This document shows, piece after piece, positions 21,928 through 30,585 of a stretch of 32,752 bases of DNA. The position numbers and the translations under genes are program-made. Positions within the stretch are counted from its first letter, which is position 1; the number at the start of each line of letters is the position of its first letter. This stretch comes from Herpetosiphonaceae bacterium (GTDB lineage Bacteria; Chloroflexota; Chloroflexia; Chloroflexales; Herpetosiphonaceae). The stretch covers positions 1 to 32,752 of the forward strand of contig JACCRK010000057.1 of NCBI GenBank assembly GCA_013813565.1, written 5' to 3'. The notes beneath the pieces were generated by a model. The model saw only the letters and a list, made by a program, of their open reading frames with translations, was not told the origin of the DNA and searched no databases.

Positions 21928-22599
21928 ATGCGCATCACACCTGGAGTGCAGGACTACGTCAAAGCCATCTACACCTTGCAGCAAGAAGAGGCACCGGTCT
22001 CCAACGGGCGCCTGGCGGCCCACTTTGGCTTCAGCGCCCCGGCGATCACCGAGATGGTGAAGAAGCTTGAGACGCTGCAGCTGGTCGACTATCAGGCCCG
22101 CGAGGGGGTCCGCCTGACCGAGGTTGGCGAGCGCATCGCCCTGGAGATGATTCGCCACCATCGGCTGCTGGAGCTGTATCTGGTTGAGGCGCTGGGGATG
22201 TCGTGGGACGAGGTGCACGTCGAGGCCGAGGTGCTGGAGCATTTTCTCTCTGAGACGCTGGAGGAGCGCATCGCCACGTACCTGGGCAACCCGCAGTTCG
22301 ATCCGCACGGTGCGCCGATTCCGGCCCGCGATGGCACGTTGCCACAGCGCGACTCGCTTTCGCTGGCCAGCCTGGATGTTGGCACGCGCTCGATTATTGT
22401 TGAGGTCGATGACCGCGACCCCGAGCGATTGCGCTATCTCGCCGATATTGGGCTGCTGCCCCAAACCGAGATTGTGCTGCTGGAGCGCGCGCCCTTCGAT
22501 GGGCCGCTGACGCTCCAGGTCGGCCAGCCACCGGTCGAGCGGGTGCTGGATAGCCGCCTGGCCGCCCGCATTCAGGTCCAACGCGGGCAGCCGACCTAA
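21928..22599 (+). CDS. DtxR/MntR-family metal-dependent regulator with FeoA domain
   Basis: The protein has 223 residues. The N-terminal winged helix reads DYVKAIYTLQQEEAPVSNGR and then SAPAITEMVKKLETLQLV. The dimerisation part contains the metal-ligand-bearing stretch IRHHRLLELYLVEALG and EVHVEAEVLEHFLS. A C-terminal SH3-like FeoA domain (about 145-220) follows. Proteins of this family repress metal uptake genes when Mn(II) or Fe(II) is bound. It heads the operon-like cluster of a TroABCD-type transporter, which strongly suggests Mn (or Zn) control. The stop is followed at once by a candidate operator. Confidence 0.93.
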   Translation: MRITPGVQDYVKAIYTLQQEEAPVSNGRLAAHFGFSAPAITEMVKKLETLQLVDYQAREGVRLTEVGERIALEMIRHHRLLELYLVEALGMSWDEVHVEAEVLEHFLSETLEERIATYLGNPQFDPHGAPIPARDGTLPQRDSLSLASLDVGTRSIIVEVDDRDPERLRYLADIGLLPQTEIVLLERAPFDGPLTLQVGQPPVERVLDSRLAARIQVQRGQPT

Positions 22600-22603
22600 G
22601 CTC

Positions 22604-22648
22604 AGTTAAGTTTTTTAGCCCGCTCTTGTAGGGATACTTAACTATATT
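22604..22648 (+). promoter_or_regulatory. Putative metal-regulator operator and -10 box before the binding-protein gene
   Basis: AGTTAAGT (22604-22611) and ACTTAACT (22636-22643) are perfect inverted copies. TATATT (22643-22648) may be the -10 box. The ACTTAA core matches the boxes at the regulator's own promoter. Confidence 0.55.
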
Positions 22649-22675
22649 TTTCAATAATGCTATGAGGAGTTTTCT

Positions 22676-23620
22676 ATGTTCCAAAATCGTTTCACTAGCG
22701 CGCTCATGATCGCCGTCATTATCGGGATTTTGCTGGTTGGATGCGGGCAAAAAAGCAACGCCAGCGCCGACCTGAGCCAGCGCCAGATCAACGTCACCAC
22801 TACCGTTGGCATGATTAAAGATATCGTGCAAAACGTTGGCGGCGAGCGAGTCGTCGTGGCCGGGCTGATGGGGCCGGGCGTGGACCCGCATCTCTACAAG
22901 CCCAGCGCCAGCGATATCCAGAAGCTGGACCAGGCCGATATCATTTTCTACGGCGGGCTGGAGCTGGAGGGCCGCATGACCGATATCTTCGTCAAGCAGG
23001 CCCGCAACGGCAAGCCAACCTACGCCGTCAGCGAGGGGATCGATCCGGCCAAGCTGCGCACGCCACCGGAGTTCGCCGGCAAGTACGATCCGCACATCTG
23101 GTTTGATGTTACCCTGTGGCAGGAGGCCGCCCGCACCGTCAACAGCGAGCTGGCAAAGCTCGACCCTGGCTCGAAAGACCTGTACCAGCGCAACACCGAC
23201 GCCTATCTGAAGCAGCTGGATGAGCTGCACCAGTACGTCACCACCCAGGCGGCCGGCCTGCCAGCCGAGCGCCGCATTCTCGTGACCGCCCACGACGCCT
23301 TTGGCTACTTCGGAGCCCAGTACGGTTTCGAGGTGCGCGGCTTGCAAGGGATGAGCACTGCGACCGAAGCGGGCGCGGCAGATGTCCAGGATCTGGCGGA
23401 GTTTATCGCTGAGCGCAAGATCAAGGCCATCTTTGTCGAGTCTAGCGTGCCGCAGGCCACGATTGAGGCGGTCCAGAAGGCCGTCCAGTCGCGCGGCTGG
23501 GACGTGCAGATCGGCGGCCAGCTGTTCTCCGATGCGATGGGCGCCGAGGGCACGCCCGAGGGCACCTACAACGGCATGGTCCGCCATAACATCGATACCA
23601 TCGTCAATGCACTGCGCTAA
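22676..23620 (+). CDS. Mn/Zn ABC transporter substrate-binding lipoprotein (TroA/ZnuA cluster A-I)
   Basis: The protein has 314 residues. The lipoprotein signal peptide ends at C23 (LLVGC). Metal ligands expected for the TroA fold are H72 (VDPHLYKPS), H140 (YDPHIWFD), H206 (TAHDAFGYF) and D286 (LFSDAMG), a His3-Asp set as in TroA. No long His-rich loop typical of ZnuA is present. It captures the metal outside the membrane and hands it to the permeases encoded downstream. GAGGAG lies six bases before the ATG. Confidence 0.94.
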   Translation: MFQNRFTSALMIAVIIGILLVGCGQKSNASADLSQRQINVTTTVGMIKDIVQNVGGERVVVAGLMGPGVDPHLYKPSASDIQKLDQADIIFYGGLELEGRMTDIFVKQARNGKPTYAVSEGIDPAKLRTPPEFAGKYDPHIWFDVTLWQEAARTVNSELAKLDPGSKDLYQRNTDAYLKQLDELHQYVTTQAAGLPAERRILVTAHDAFGYFGAQYGFEVRGLQGMSTATEAGAADVQDLAEFIAERKIKAIFVESSVPQATIEAVQKAVQSRGWDVQIGGQLFSDAMGAEGTPEGTYNGMVRHNIDTIVNALR

Positions 23621-23671
23621 ACGATTTGCCTGCCTGGCCGCGTCCAGCCGTTCTACACGAGGAAAACGATC

Positions 23672-24421
23672 ATGAGTGATGTTCCACTTTCAATCAACGA
23701 TCTGACGGTTGCCTATCAGGAAAAACCGGTTCTGTGGGATATTGACCTGCAGGTGCCGGCCGGGGTGCTGGCGGCGATTATCGGGCCAAACGGCGCCGGC
23801 AAATCCACCCTGATCAAGGCTACGCTGGGCCTGCTGCCCGCCGCCGCCGGCACGATCAGCATGTTCGGCAAGCCCTACCGCGATCAGCGGCTGCTGGTTG
23901 GCTATGTGCCGCAGCGCTCCAGCGTCGACTGGGATTTTCCAACCGATGCGCTTGATGTGGTGATGATGGGCACCTACGGCCAGCTCGGCTGGATCAAACG
24001 CCCTGGTAAACAGCAGCGCGAGCAGGCCATGCACTGTCTGGAGCAGGTTGGCATGGCCGACTTCGCCCACCGCCAGATCAGCCAGCTGAGCGGCGGGCAG
24101 CAGCAGCGGGTCTTTCTGGCCCGCGCGCTGGCCCAGAACGCCCAGCTGTATCTGATGGACGAGCCATTTGTCGGCGTCGATGCGCTGACCGAGCGGGCGA
24201 TTGTGCTGCTGCTGCAGGAGCTGCGCAACCAGGGCAAAACCGTCATCTGCGTCCACCACGATCTTGAGTCGGCCCCGGCCTACTTTGACTGGGTCGCCCT
24301 GCTAAATGTGCGCATGATCGCCGCCGGCCCGATGGCCACCACCTGGACCACCGAAAACATCACCCGCACCTACGGCGGGCGGATGCACGCGCTGAGCGAT
24401 GTGGCGAAAGTGAGCGCCTGA
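23672..24421 (+). CDS. Mn/Zn ABC transporter ATP-binding protein (TroB/ZnuC-like)
   Basis: The protein has 249 residues with Walker A GPNGAGKS (38-45), the Q-loop VGYVPQRSSVDWDFP that is characteristic of the metal-importer ATPases, signature LSGGQQQRV, Walker B LYLMDEP and switch His in CVHHDL. It powers the metal importer. GAGGA is about eight bases upstream of the ATG. The stop TGA shares its last base with the ATG of the first permease. Confidence 0.95.
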   Translation: MSDVPLSINDLTVAYQEKPVLWDIDLQVPAGVLAAIIGPNGAGKSTLIKATLGLLPAAAGTISMFGKPYRDQRLLVGYVPQRSSVDWDFPTDALDVVMMGTYGQLGWIKRPGKQQREQAMHCLEQVGMADFAHRQISQLSGGQQQRVFLARALAQNAQLYLMDEPFVGVDALTERAIVLLLQELRNQGKTVICVHHDLESAPAYFDWVALLNVRMIAAGPMATTWTTENITRTYGGRMHALSDVAKVSA

Positions 24422-25389
24422 TGGATACGTTTTGGGAGCTTTTTACCGACTATACGCTGCGCAATGTCGCGCTTGGCTCGGCGCTGCTGGGGATTGTCAG
24501 CGGCGTGTTGGGCTGCTTTGCGGTGCTGCGACGGCAGGGGCTGCTCGGCGACGCTCTATCGCACGCCGCCCTGCCGGGCATCGCGGTCGCCTATCTGCTG
24601 ACTGGATCGAAGGCGCCGCTGGTGCTGCTGTTTGGGGCCGGGGTCGCTGGCTGGATTGGCACGCTGCTGATCGGGCGAATCGTTCGCGACACGCGCATCA
24701 GCGAGGACTCGGCGCTGGGGATTGTGCTCAGCACCTTCTTTGGCTTCGGCATTCTGCTGCTGACCTACATCTCCAAGCAGAACGACGCCAACCAGGCCGG
24801 CCTGGATAAATATCTGTTCGGCCAGGCCGCCACGCTGGTGGCCTCGAACGTCATCACGATGGCGATCCTCGGCGGCGTGGCCCTGCTGGTCGTGGGCATC
24901 CTGTACAAAGAGTTCAAGCTGCTCACCTTCGACCCGGCCTTTGCGGCCAGCCTGGGCTTCAACCCGCACCGGCTGGGCATCCTGCTCACGACGCTGATCG
25001 TCGTGGCGGTGGTGATCGGCCTGCAGACGGTTGGCGTGGTGCTGATGGCGGCGATGCTGGTCGGGCCGGCGGTGGCCGCCCGGCAGTGGACCCACAGCCT
25101 GCGCCTGATGATTGGCCTGGCGGCATTTTTTGGTGCGGCGGCGGGGGTCAGCGGGGCGATTATCAGCGTCAGCGACGCCAATCTGCCGACCGGCCCAATG
25201 ATTATTCTGAGCCTGACCACGATCGTGATCGCCTCGCTGCTGTTTGCTCCGGCGCGAGGAATTGTCTGGGACTGGGGGCGGCGGCGGCGGCAGCGCACGC
25301 TCGCGTTGAACAGCGCAGGCCCAGGATCCGGCCTGATGCTGCCCGCCACCGACCCACGCCCGAGCGTCAAGAAAGGCGATGAACAATGA
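24421..25389 (+). CDS. Mn/Zn ABC transporter permease (TroC/ZnuB-like)
   Basis: The 322-residue membrane protein has about eight to nine helices. Family features are LGCFAVLRRQGLLGDALSHAALPGIAVAYL and ISEDSALGIVLSTFFGFGI. A charged cytosolic tail of about 35 residues follows the last helix. It overlaps the ATPase gene by one base and the second permease by four bases (ATGA), so all are translationally coupled. It probably pairs with the second permease as a heterodimer. Confidence 0.95.
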   Translation: MDTFWELFTDYTLRNVALGSALLGIVSGVLGCFAVLRRQGLLGDALSHAALPGIAVAYLLTGSKAPLVLLFGAGVAGWIGTLLIGRIVRDTRISEDSALGIVLSTFFGFGILLLTYISKQNDANQAGLDKYLFGQAATLVASNVITMAILGGVALLVVGILYKEFKLLTFDPAFAASLGFNPHRLGILLTTLIVVAVVIGLQTVGVVLMAAMLVGPAVAARQWTHSLRLMIGLAAFFGAAAGVSGAIISVSDANLPTGPMIILSLTTIVIASLLFAPARGIVWDWGRRRRQRTLALNSAGPGSGLMLPATDPRPSVKKGDEQ

Positions 25390-26498
25390 GCACCGGCTTT
25401 GTGATTATGCTGACCGGCGTGCTGGTGGCCAGCGCCTGTGCGCTGCTGGGGTGTTTTCTGGTGCTGCGGCGCATGGCGATGATGTCCGATGCGATCAGCC
25501 ACTCGATTCTGCCAGGGCTGGTGGGCGGCTACTTTATCGCCCAGGGCCCCAACCTGCTGGTCGGCTTTCTCGGCGCCGCCGTCGCGGGCCTGATCACCAT
25601 CACCCTGGTTGAGGTGCTGAAGAACACCGGCCGAGTTGGCGGCGAGTCGGCGATTGGGATTGTCTTTCCGGCGATGTTTGCCCTGGGAACCTTCCTGGTC
25701 TCCAAGTATTTCGCCAATGTCCACCTGGACACCGATGCGATTCTCTACGGCAGCATCGAGTTTGCCAGCTTCGACCGCCTGTTCATCGGCGACTATGATC
25801 TAGGCCCACAGGCGTTGTGGATCATGGGCAGCCTGTGTGGTATCAATCTACTGTTTGTCGGGCTGTTCTACAAAGAGCTCAAGCTGGCCACCTTCGATGC
25901 CGGCCTGGCCGCCACCCTGGGCTTCTCGCCGATCCTGCTGCACTATGCACTGATGGCGGTGGTCTCGATCACGACGGTTGGCGCATTTACCGCCGTTGGG
26001 GCGATTCTGGTGGTGGCGCTGATGATTGTCCCCGCCGCGACCGCCTACCTGCTGACCAACCGCCTGCCGGTGATGATCGCGCTGGCGGTTGGCTTTGGGG
26101 CGCTGGCCGCGATCAGCGGGTACTGGCTGGCGATCCTGCTGGACGGATCGGTGGCCGGGGCGATTGCGACCATGACCGGGGTTTGGTTTGGCCTGGTCCT
26201 GCTGTTCAGCCCGACCCAGGGTCTGGTGGCTAAATTCCGGCGCACCGGGCAGCAGCGCACCCAGTTCGCCGCCGACACGCTGCTGGTGCACCTGATGCAG
26301 CATGAGAACACCGCCATCGCCGCCACCGAGAGCCAGGTTGCCCATCTCAGCAGCGAGCTGCGCTGGACACCGCCGTTTGCCGAGACCGTGATCGGGCTGG
26401 CGCTGCGCGATCATCTGGTTGAGCGGCAGGCCGATCGGCTGGCGCTGACCTCCCATGGGCGGGGCCGGGCCGAGGCGGCGCTGGAGCACCATGGCTAG
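25386..26498 (+). CDS. Mn/Zn ABC transporter permease (TroD-like) with C-terminal winged-helix-like extension
   Basis: The protein has 370 residues. The first about 280 are a metal-importer permease (GCFLVLRRMAMMSDAISHSI, GESAIGIVFPAMFALG, LYGSIEFAS, TTVGAFTAVGAILVVALMIV). The last about 85 residues are cytosolic and read like a DtxR-type winged helix: LLVHLMQHENT, then HLSSELRWTPPFAETVIGLAL, then RLALTSHGRGRAEAALEHH. Some TroD-type permeases carry such a tail; its role is not settled. The gene ends before a strong terminator. Confidence 0.93.
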   Translation: MSTGFVIMLTGVLVASACALLGCFLVLRRMAMMSDAISHSILPGLVGGYFIAQGPNLLVGFLGAAVAGLITITLVEVLKNTGRVGGESAIGIVFPAMFALGTFLVSKYFANVHLDTDAILYGSIEFASFDRLFIGDYDLGPQALWIMGSLCGINLLFVGLFYKELKLATFDAGLAATLGFSPILLHYALMAVVSITTVGAFTAVGAILVVALMIVPAATAYLLTNRLPVMIALAVGFGALAAISGYWLAILLDGSVAGAIATMTGVWFGLVLLFSPTQGLVAKFRRTGQQRTQFAADTLLVHLMQHENTAIAATESQVAHLSSELRWTPPFAETVIGLALRDHLVERQADRLALTSHGRGRAEAALEHHG

Positions 26499-26514
26499 CA
26501 GGGTGATATCTTAA

Positions 26515-26557
26515 AAGCAACCGCCGTCAGAAACAATGCTTCTGACGGCGGTTGCTT
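26515..26557. terminator. Bidirectional terminator, 18-bp perfect stem
   Basis: AAGCAACCGCCGTCAGAA (26515-26532) pairs perfectly with 26540-26557 around a seven-base loop. It separates the convergent metal-transport operon and the M23 peptidase gene. Confidence 0.9.
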
Positions 26558-26581
26558 GCTTAATGAGCGGAGCTGGGCGCT

Positions 26582-28153
26582 CTAATCGAGATATTTCAGC
26601 GGATTGACGGCGGTGCCATTGACCTTGACCGTAAAGTGCAGGTGGGTTCCGGTCGAGTAGCCGCCGCGGCCGTAGGTGCTGCCCATATAGCCGATCAGCC
26701 CGCCGGCCTCGACCGATTGACCTTCAACCACGACTGGACGCGACATCATATGGCCGTACTCGGTGGTAACACCACCACCGTGGCTGATCTTGACACAGTA
26801 GCCGTAGCCACCACACCAGCCCGCCTCGATCACCGTGCCCGAGCGGGCGGCCATAATTGGCGTGCCCTGGCGATTGGCGATATCGATTCCGTTGTGGAAT
26901 CGTCCAACCGAGAAGCGGCGCCAGCCAAAGCCCGAGGTCATATCGCCCCAGGTTGGCCAGACCCAGACCGGCGGTGGCGGCGGCGGTGGCGGAAAGTCGT
27001 TGGTCTCGCCAAGCGTCTCCCAGACCGTGCCAGGGATAATCACCACTTCGCGGGCCATCCAGGCGACCGACCCATCGGCGGTCTGGACTTTGACCCACTC
27101 GGCGTGGCGGGCCAGCAGCTCCAGTCGCTCGCCGGCATCAATCTTGGAGATCTTGGCGTACTCGGTGCCTGGCCCCTGGCGCAGATTGGTTCGATCGTCG
27201 CGCACAATTGCGGCCGGGCGAGCCTGCTGATCGACCACATTGATGGCGCCCCGCACCGAGCTACTGCTGATCCCAGCCAGCGATGCGCCAGGAATAAAGA
27301 TCTCGCGCCCGGCCACCAGCACCTGCCCGTGGTCGAGTCCGTTCGGTGGATAGGTCATAATGACTTCCGGCACGACTCCGTAGCGGAGGGCAATATCATT
27401 CAGGGTTTCGCCATCGTCGATCGTATGCGGCACACCGGAGATGCGGGGGATGCGTAAGTCCTCGCCAATTGCCAGCACGCCCTCCAGATTATTGGCCGCG
27501 ATCAGGGTCTCTGGCGTGATAGCGTACCTGGCGGCGATCGCTGCGATCGTCTCATTGGCCTGGACGAGGTGGGTGGCCACATAGGCCGGGCCGCGCTGTG
27601 GCGCTGGCTTGATCAACGCCGGGCCAACATCAACAATTGCCTCACGCTCCAGGCCGCCAATATGGTTGACCTGGGTCGCCGACATTGGAATAACAACCCG
27701 CTGGAAATCGTCATCGCCATACTCAACATTGCTGACTGCAAGCGGGGCTGGGGCCGCAACGGTATCGCGCAGCGGAAATCCGCCACCCAGGCCAACAATG
27801 CAGGCCAGCAGCAGCACCACAACGTGGCCGCTGAGCCGGCGGGTCGAACGCACGCGATCGCGGACATTCTGGACCAGCGGGGCGATGGGCAGATATGGCT
27901 CCAGGGTGGTTGGAACGGGAGGGGCGCGATGCCCGGCCAGCGCAGTGAGCGCTGCTCGGGCGGTGTAGGCAGCCCGGCTCTCGGTGCTGCGGCGATGGCG
28001 CGATACCCGCGATGGGGCGACGGGCACTGTGCTCGCAGTATCAGCTCGTGGCAGCGAGAATTTACTCGTTTGTTGAGGCGCAGGAAGCAAGATGATCTCA
28101 TCATGGCTTCCCGACCGAGGAACGCGCCGGCGCGGCGTTCTGGTTTGTGACAT
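26582..28153 (-). CDS. Membrane-anchored LysM - SH3 - M23 peptidoglycan hydrolase
   Basis: The protein has 523 residues. About 107 basic, low-complexity residues come first, then one membrane helix (about 108-126), so the rest is outside the cell. Two LysM domains follow (about 193-236 and 240-287), then a bacterial SH3 domain (about 318-370, TNLRQGPGTEYAKI), an eight-Pro linker and a C-terminal M23 domain. M23 zinc ligands are visible in FHNGIDIA (H, D), YGHMM and HLHF. It should bind peptidoglycan and cut cross-link peptides, or act as a regulator of other hydrolases. The start at 28151-28153 has AAGGAG about 11 bases upstream; the longer frame to 28216 lacks a site. Confidence 0.92.
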   Translation of the reverse strand: MSQTRTPRRRVPRSGSHDEIILLPAPQQTSKFSLPRADTASTVPVAPSRVSRHRRSTESRAAYTARAALTALAGHRAPPVPTTLEPYLPIAPLVQNVRDRVRSTRRLSGHVVVLLLACIVGLGGGFPLRDTVAAPAPLAVSNVEYGDDDFQRVVIPMSATQVNHIGGLEREAIVDVGPALIKPAPQRGPAYVATHLVQANETIAAIAARYAITPETLIAANNLEGVLAIGEDLRIPRISGVPHTIDDGETLNDIALRYGVVPEVIMTYPPNGLDHGQVLVAGREIFIPGASLAGISSSSVRGAINVVDQQARPAAIVRDDRTNLRQGPGTEYAKISKIDAGERLELLARHAEWVKVQTADGSVAWMAREVVIIPGTVWETLGETNDFPPPPPPPPVWVWPTWGDMTSGFGWRRFSVGRFHNGIDIANRQGTPIMAARSGTVIEAGWCGGYGYCVKISHGGGVTTEYGHMMSRPVVVEGQSVEAGGLIGYMGSTYGRGGYSTGTHLHFTVKVNGTAVNPLKYLD

Positions 28154-28252
28154 TACAACCCTGCTCCTTACGAACTGTGCATTCAGTGTTATTGCAACGT
28201 GGCAAAAACATGTCACGGCACTGAGGACTTAATGTCCTTGGAGGTGAGTGGT

Positions 28253-28293
28253 AGCATAGTGGATTGTCAATCGTTTGTCAATTTTATAGTCAA
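28253..28293 (-). promoter_or_regulatory. Promoter of the M23 peptidase with three TTGAC repeats
   Basis: On the minus strand TTGACA (28281-28276) and TATGCT (28258-28253) are 17 bases apart. TTGAC occurs three times in a row in the same orientation (starting 28293, 28281 and 28270), spaced 12 and 11 bases. The 5' leader would be about 95 bases. Confidence 0.6.
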
Positions 28294-28328
28294 GCTTATT
28301 AAGATAATTAAATAGAATAGCATAGCGG

Positions 28329-28348
28329 GGCGGGTCCGGAGACCCGCC
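28329..28348 (-). terminator. Hairpin downstream of the glycerate kinase gene
   Basis: GGCGGGTC (28329-28336) pairs with GACCCGCC (28341-28348) around a four-base loop, 39 bases after the stop on the minus strand. The T-tract is poor, so this is a possible rather than certain terminator. Confidence 0.5.
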
Positions 28349-28386
28349 ATACAGGGTTTTCGGGCGGGTCGCGGCCTCACAAGGGT

Positions 28387-29751
28387 TTAGGGCCAGATGA
28401 GGCCAAGCATCAGGTCGTTGACGTTGGTGCGAGTTGGGCCGAGGTGCAGCGCGTCGCCCAGGGATCGCCAGAGCGGATAGGTGTTGTGGGCTGCCAGGGT
28501 CGCGGCGACATCCCAGCCGAGGTCGGCCGCCCGCCGGATGGTCTGCCCGGTGGCGAACGCGCCGGCGGCCGGGCTGGCCCCATCGCCGCCATCGGTCGCC
28601 AGGGCCAGCAGCCCCACGTTGGGCACGCCCGCCAGCACCAGGGCCGCCGCCAGCGCCAGCTCCTGGTTGCGCCCGCCCTGGGCGGCAGGATCGGCGGTGC
28701 CCAGGGTTACTGTGGTCTCGCCACCGCCGATCACCAGCGTCGGCCGCTGCACCGTGCCCGTCAGCTCGCGCAGGCGCCGGCCCAGGCGCTGGCCGACGGC
28801 GACGGCCTCGCCCTCAAACGGCGCCGGTAGCTCCACTACATCCCAGCCCTCGGCCCTGGCCGCCTGCCCGGCGGCGGCCAGCGCATCCTCGTTGCGGGCG
28901 ATGACGCTGGTGCTGACGTTGCGCCAGATCGCGGCCGCGGCCTTGGGGGTTTCCGCCCGCTGGCCCGCCGCGCCCGCCTGCACATGTGCCAGCACGGACT
29001 GCGGAATCTGGTCGGTAATCTGGTAGGCGCGCAGCATCTCGATGATCTGGCCATAGGTGCTGGGGTCGGGGACGGTTGGACCCGAGGCGATCACATCGAG
29101 CGGCGCGCCGACGACATCGGCGATCACCAGCGCGATGACCTGGGCTGGCGCGGCCCGCGCGGCTAGCTGGCCGCCCTTCAAGGTCTCGCAGTGCTTGCGC
29201 AGCGCGTTGATCGCCTGGATCGGCGCGCCGCAGCGCAGCAGCACCGCCGTCGTGGCCTGCAGATCGGCCAGGCTGAGGCCGGCCACCGGGGCGGGCAGCA
29301 GCGCCGAGGCCCCGCCGGAGAGCAGCACCAGCACACCATCGGCGGCGGTCGCCCGATCGGCCAGCCCGGCGATCTGGCGGGCGGCGGCCAGGCCCCGCGC
29401 ATCCGGGGTTGGGTGAGCGGCCTCCAGCAGCGCGATCGGGCCGAGTCTGGCGCGGCTGGAGTGGCCATCCTTGACCACCACGCAGCCTGATTCAACCAGG
29501 TCTCCGGCGATCTCCAGCGCCGCCTGGGCCATCGGTTCGCCGGCCTTGCCCGCCCCGACCACGATCAGGCGGCCAGCGGCTGGGATGGCCCAGTTCCGCC
29601 CGGCGCAGTGCAGGGTGCGGCCAGTGCGCTGCAGGGAGCGCCGGACGGCCGCTCCCGGCTCAACCGCCTGGAGCGCCGCCAGCATCCAGCGCCGCAGCGC
29701 CGGGCCATAGGGCAGCTGCTGGATTGAGGTGGGCATTGCGGACAGATTCAA
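28387..29751 (-). CDS. Glycerate 2-kinase (MOFRL family, GckA/TtuD-like)
   Basis: The protein has 454 residues. Family features are VVGAGKAGEPMAQAAL near the N-terminus, VLLSGGASALLPAPV, LRKHCETLKGGQLA, VIADVVGAPLDVIASGPTVPD and the C-terminal MOFRL part GGGETTVTL, GGRNQELALAAAL and ATDGGDGASPAAGA. The enzyme phosphorylates D-glycerate to 2-phosphoglycerate, feeding serine, glycolate or tartrate breakdown into glycolysis. The chosen start is TTG (29749-29751) because AGGAG lies six bases upstream; ATG at 29734-29736 is the alternative but has no site at the right distance. A frame reaching 29973 overlaps the HAAS-type gene and is not used. It is downstream of padR and a HAAS-type gene. Confidence 0.92.
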   Translation of the reverse strand: MNLSAMPTSIQQLPYGPALRRWMLAALQAVEPGAAVRRSLQRTGRTLHCAGRNWAIPAAGRLIVVGAGKAGEPMAQAALEIAGDLVESGCVVVKDGHSSRARLGPIALLEAAHPTPDARGLAAARQIAGLADRATAADGVLVLLSGGASALLPAPVAGLSLADLQATTAVLLRCGAPIQAINALRKHCETLKGGQLAARAAPAQVIALVIADVVGAPLDVIASGPTVPDPSTYGQIIEMLRAYQITDQIPQSVLAHVQAGAAGQRAETPKAAAAIWRNVSTSVIARNEDALAAAGQAARAEGWDVVELPAPFEGEAVAVGQRLGRRLRELTGTVQRPTLVIGGGETTVTLGTADPAAQGGRNQELALAAALVLAGVPNVGLLALATDGGDGASPAAGAFATGQTIRRAADLGWDVAATLAAHNTYPLWRSLGDALHLGPTRTNVNDLMLGLIWP

Positions 29752-29777
29752 TTGAAGCTCCTGATCTTCCCCATGAC

Positions 29778-30221
29778 CTAACCCCGGCGCAGCGCTCGTC
29801 TGTGGCGCAGATACTTGATCAGGCCCATGCTGAACATGCCGGCTGGCAGCACCAGCGCCATGATCAGCTGGTTGGCCCAGCCATAGGGAAAGTCGCTTGG
29901 CTGGTCGTTGGCCAGGGCAAAGAAGCCGAAGATCAACAGCACCAGACTCACGTAGGCGACGGCGTAGGGCCACAGCCGCCGGACCTGGCGCAGCGCCCAG
30001 GCCCCGCCCAGCTCGCGCCCGATCTGCTCGGCCCGCCCAAACTGGCGGATCGCTGCCCCTGTCGCTTCGTCCTCGCTGCGGCCCTGGGCGACATAGCCGG
30101 CGATCAGCGCCTCCAGGTGCTGGCGAATCTCCTGGATCTCCTCGGCGCGCTGGGCTGGGGTCAGCCGCTTGAGTCGCGCACTGACCGTCTTGATGTACTG
30201 GTCGATCTGGTGATTAGCCAT
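29778..30221 (-). CDS. HAAS-domain-like membrane protein
   Basis: The protein has 147 residues. The N-terminal 70 residues (LKRLTPAQRAEEIQEIRQHL, then AIRQFGRAEQIGREL) form the helical domain found in DUF1700/permease-prefix proteins that typically sit beside PadR regulators. Two hydrophobic helices follow (about 87-105 and 117-136). Its function is unknown; related proteins may act as membrane partners of PadR-controlled systems. GGGAGG is seven bases upstream of the ATG. The start lies within the end of the padR gene (8-base overlap). Confidence 0.82.
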   Translation of the reverse strand: MANHQIDQYIKTVSARLKRLTPAQRAEEIQEIRQHLEALIAGYVAQGRSEDEATGAAIRQFGRAEQIGRELGGAWALRQVRRLWPYAVAYVSLVLLIFGFFALANDQPSDFPYGWANQLIMALVLPAGMFSMGLIKYLRHRRALRRG

Positions 30222-30552
30222 AGCTGAGCCTCCCTTTTCCTAATACTGCCGCAATCGCATTGGCGTAGACATCCCAGGCCGCCACCCGTTGGGTGAGCTC
30301 GCTGCGGCCGGCCTCGGTCAGCGTGTAGACCTTGCGGGCCGGGCCGCGCTCCTGGACGTCCCAGGCGCTTTCAATACAGGCCTGCTGCTCCAACACCCGC
30401 AGGGCCGGGTACAGCGTGCCCTCGCGGAGCTGAAGCGCCTGGGCGCTTTTTTCCTCGATCGACCGAGCGATCGCGTAGCCGTGCGCCGGGCCATTGGCGA
30501 GCACCGCCAGAATCAGCGTGGCCACATCGCCGCGCGGAAGTTCTTTGGCCAT
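30214..30552 (-). CDS. PadR-family transcriptional regulator
   Basis: The protein has 112 residues: a winged helix with ATLILAVLANGPAHGYAIARSI, LREGTLYPALRVLEQQACI and RKVYTLTEAGRSEL, plus a short C-terminal dimerisation helix (subfamily 2 length). It probably represses its own operon through the palindrome over its promoter. AGGAGG precedes the ATG by seven bases. The operon continues with the HAAS-type protein and perhaps glycerate kinase. Confidence 0.93.
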   Translation of the reverse strand: MAKELPRGDVATLILAVLANGPAHGYAIARSIEEKSAQALQLREGTLYPALRVLEQQACIESAWDVQERGPARKVYTLTEAGRSELTQRVAAWDVYANAIAAVLGKGRLSYG

Positions 30553-30585
30553 CCATTCCCTCCTTATTCAAGTATTTACTATTGA

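Noticed and set aside
22394-23587. 397-codon minus-strand frame opposite the metal-binding lipoprotein
   Set aside because: Antisense to a gene with lipobox and metal ligands; no family features.
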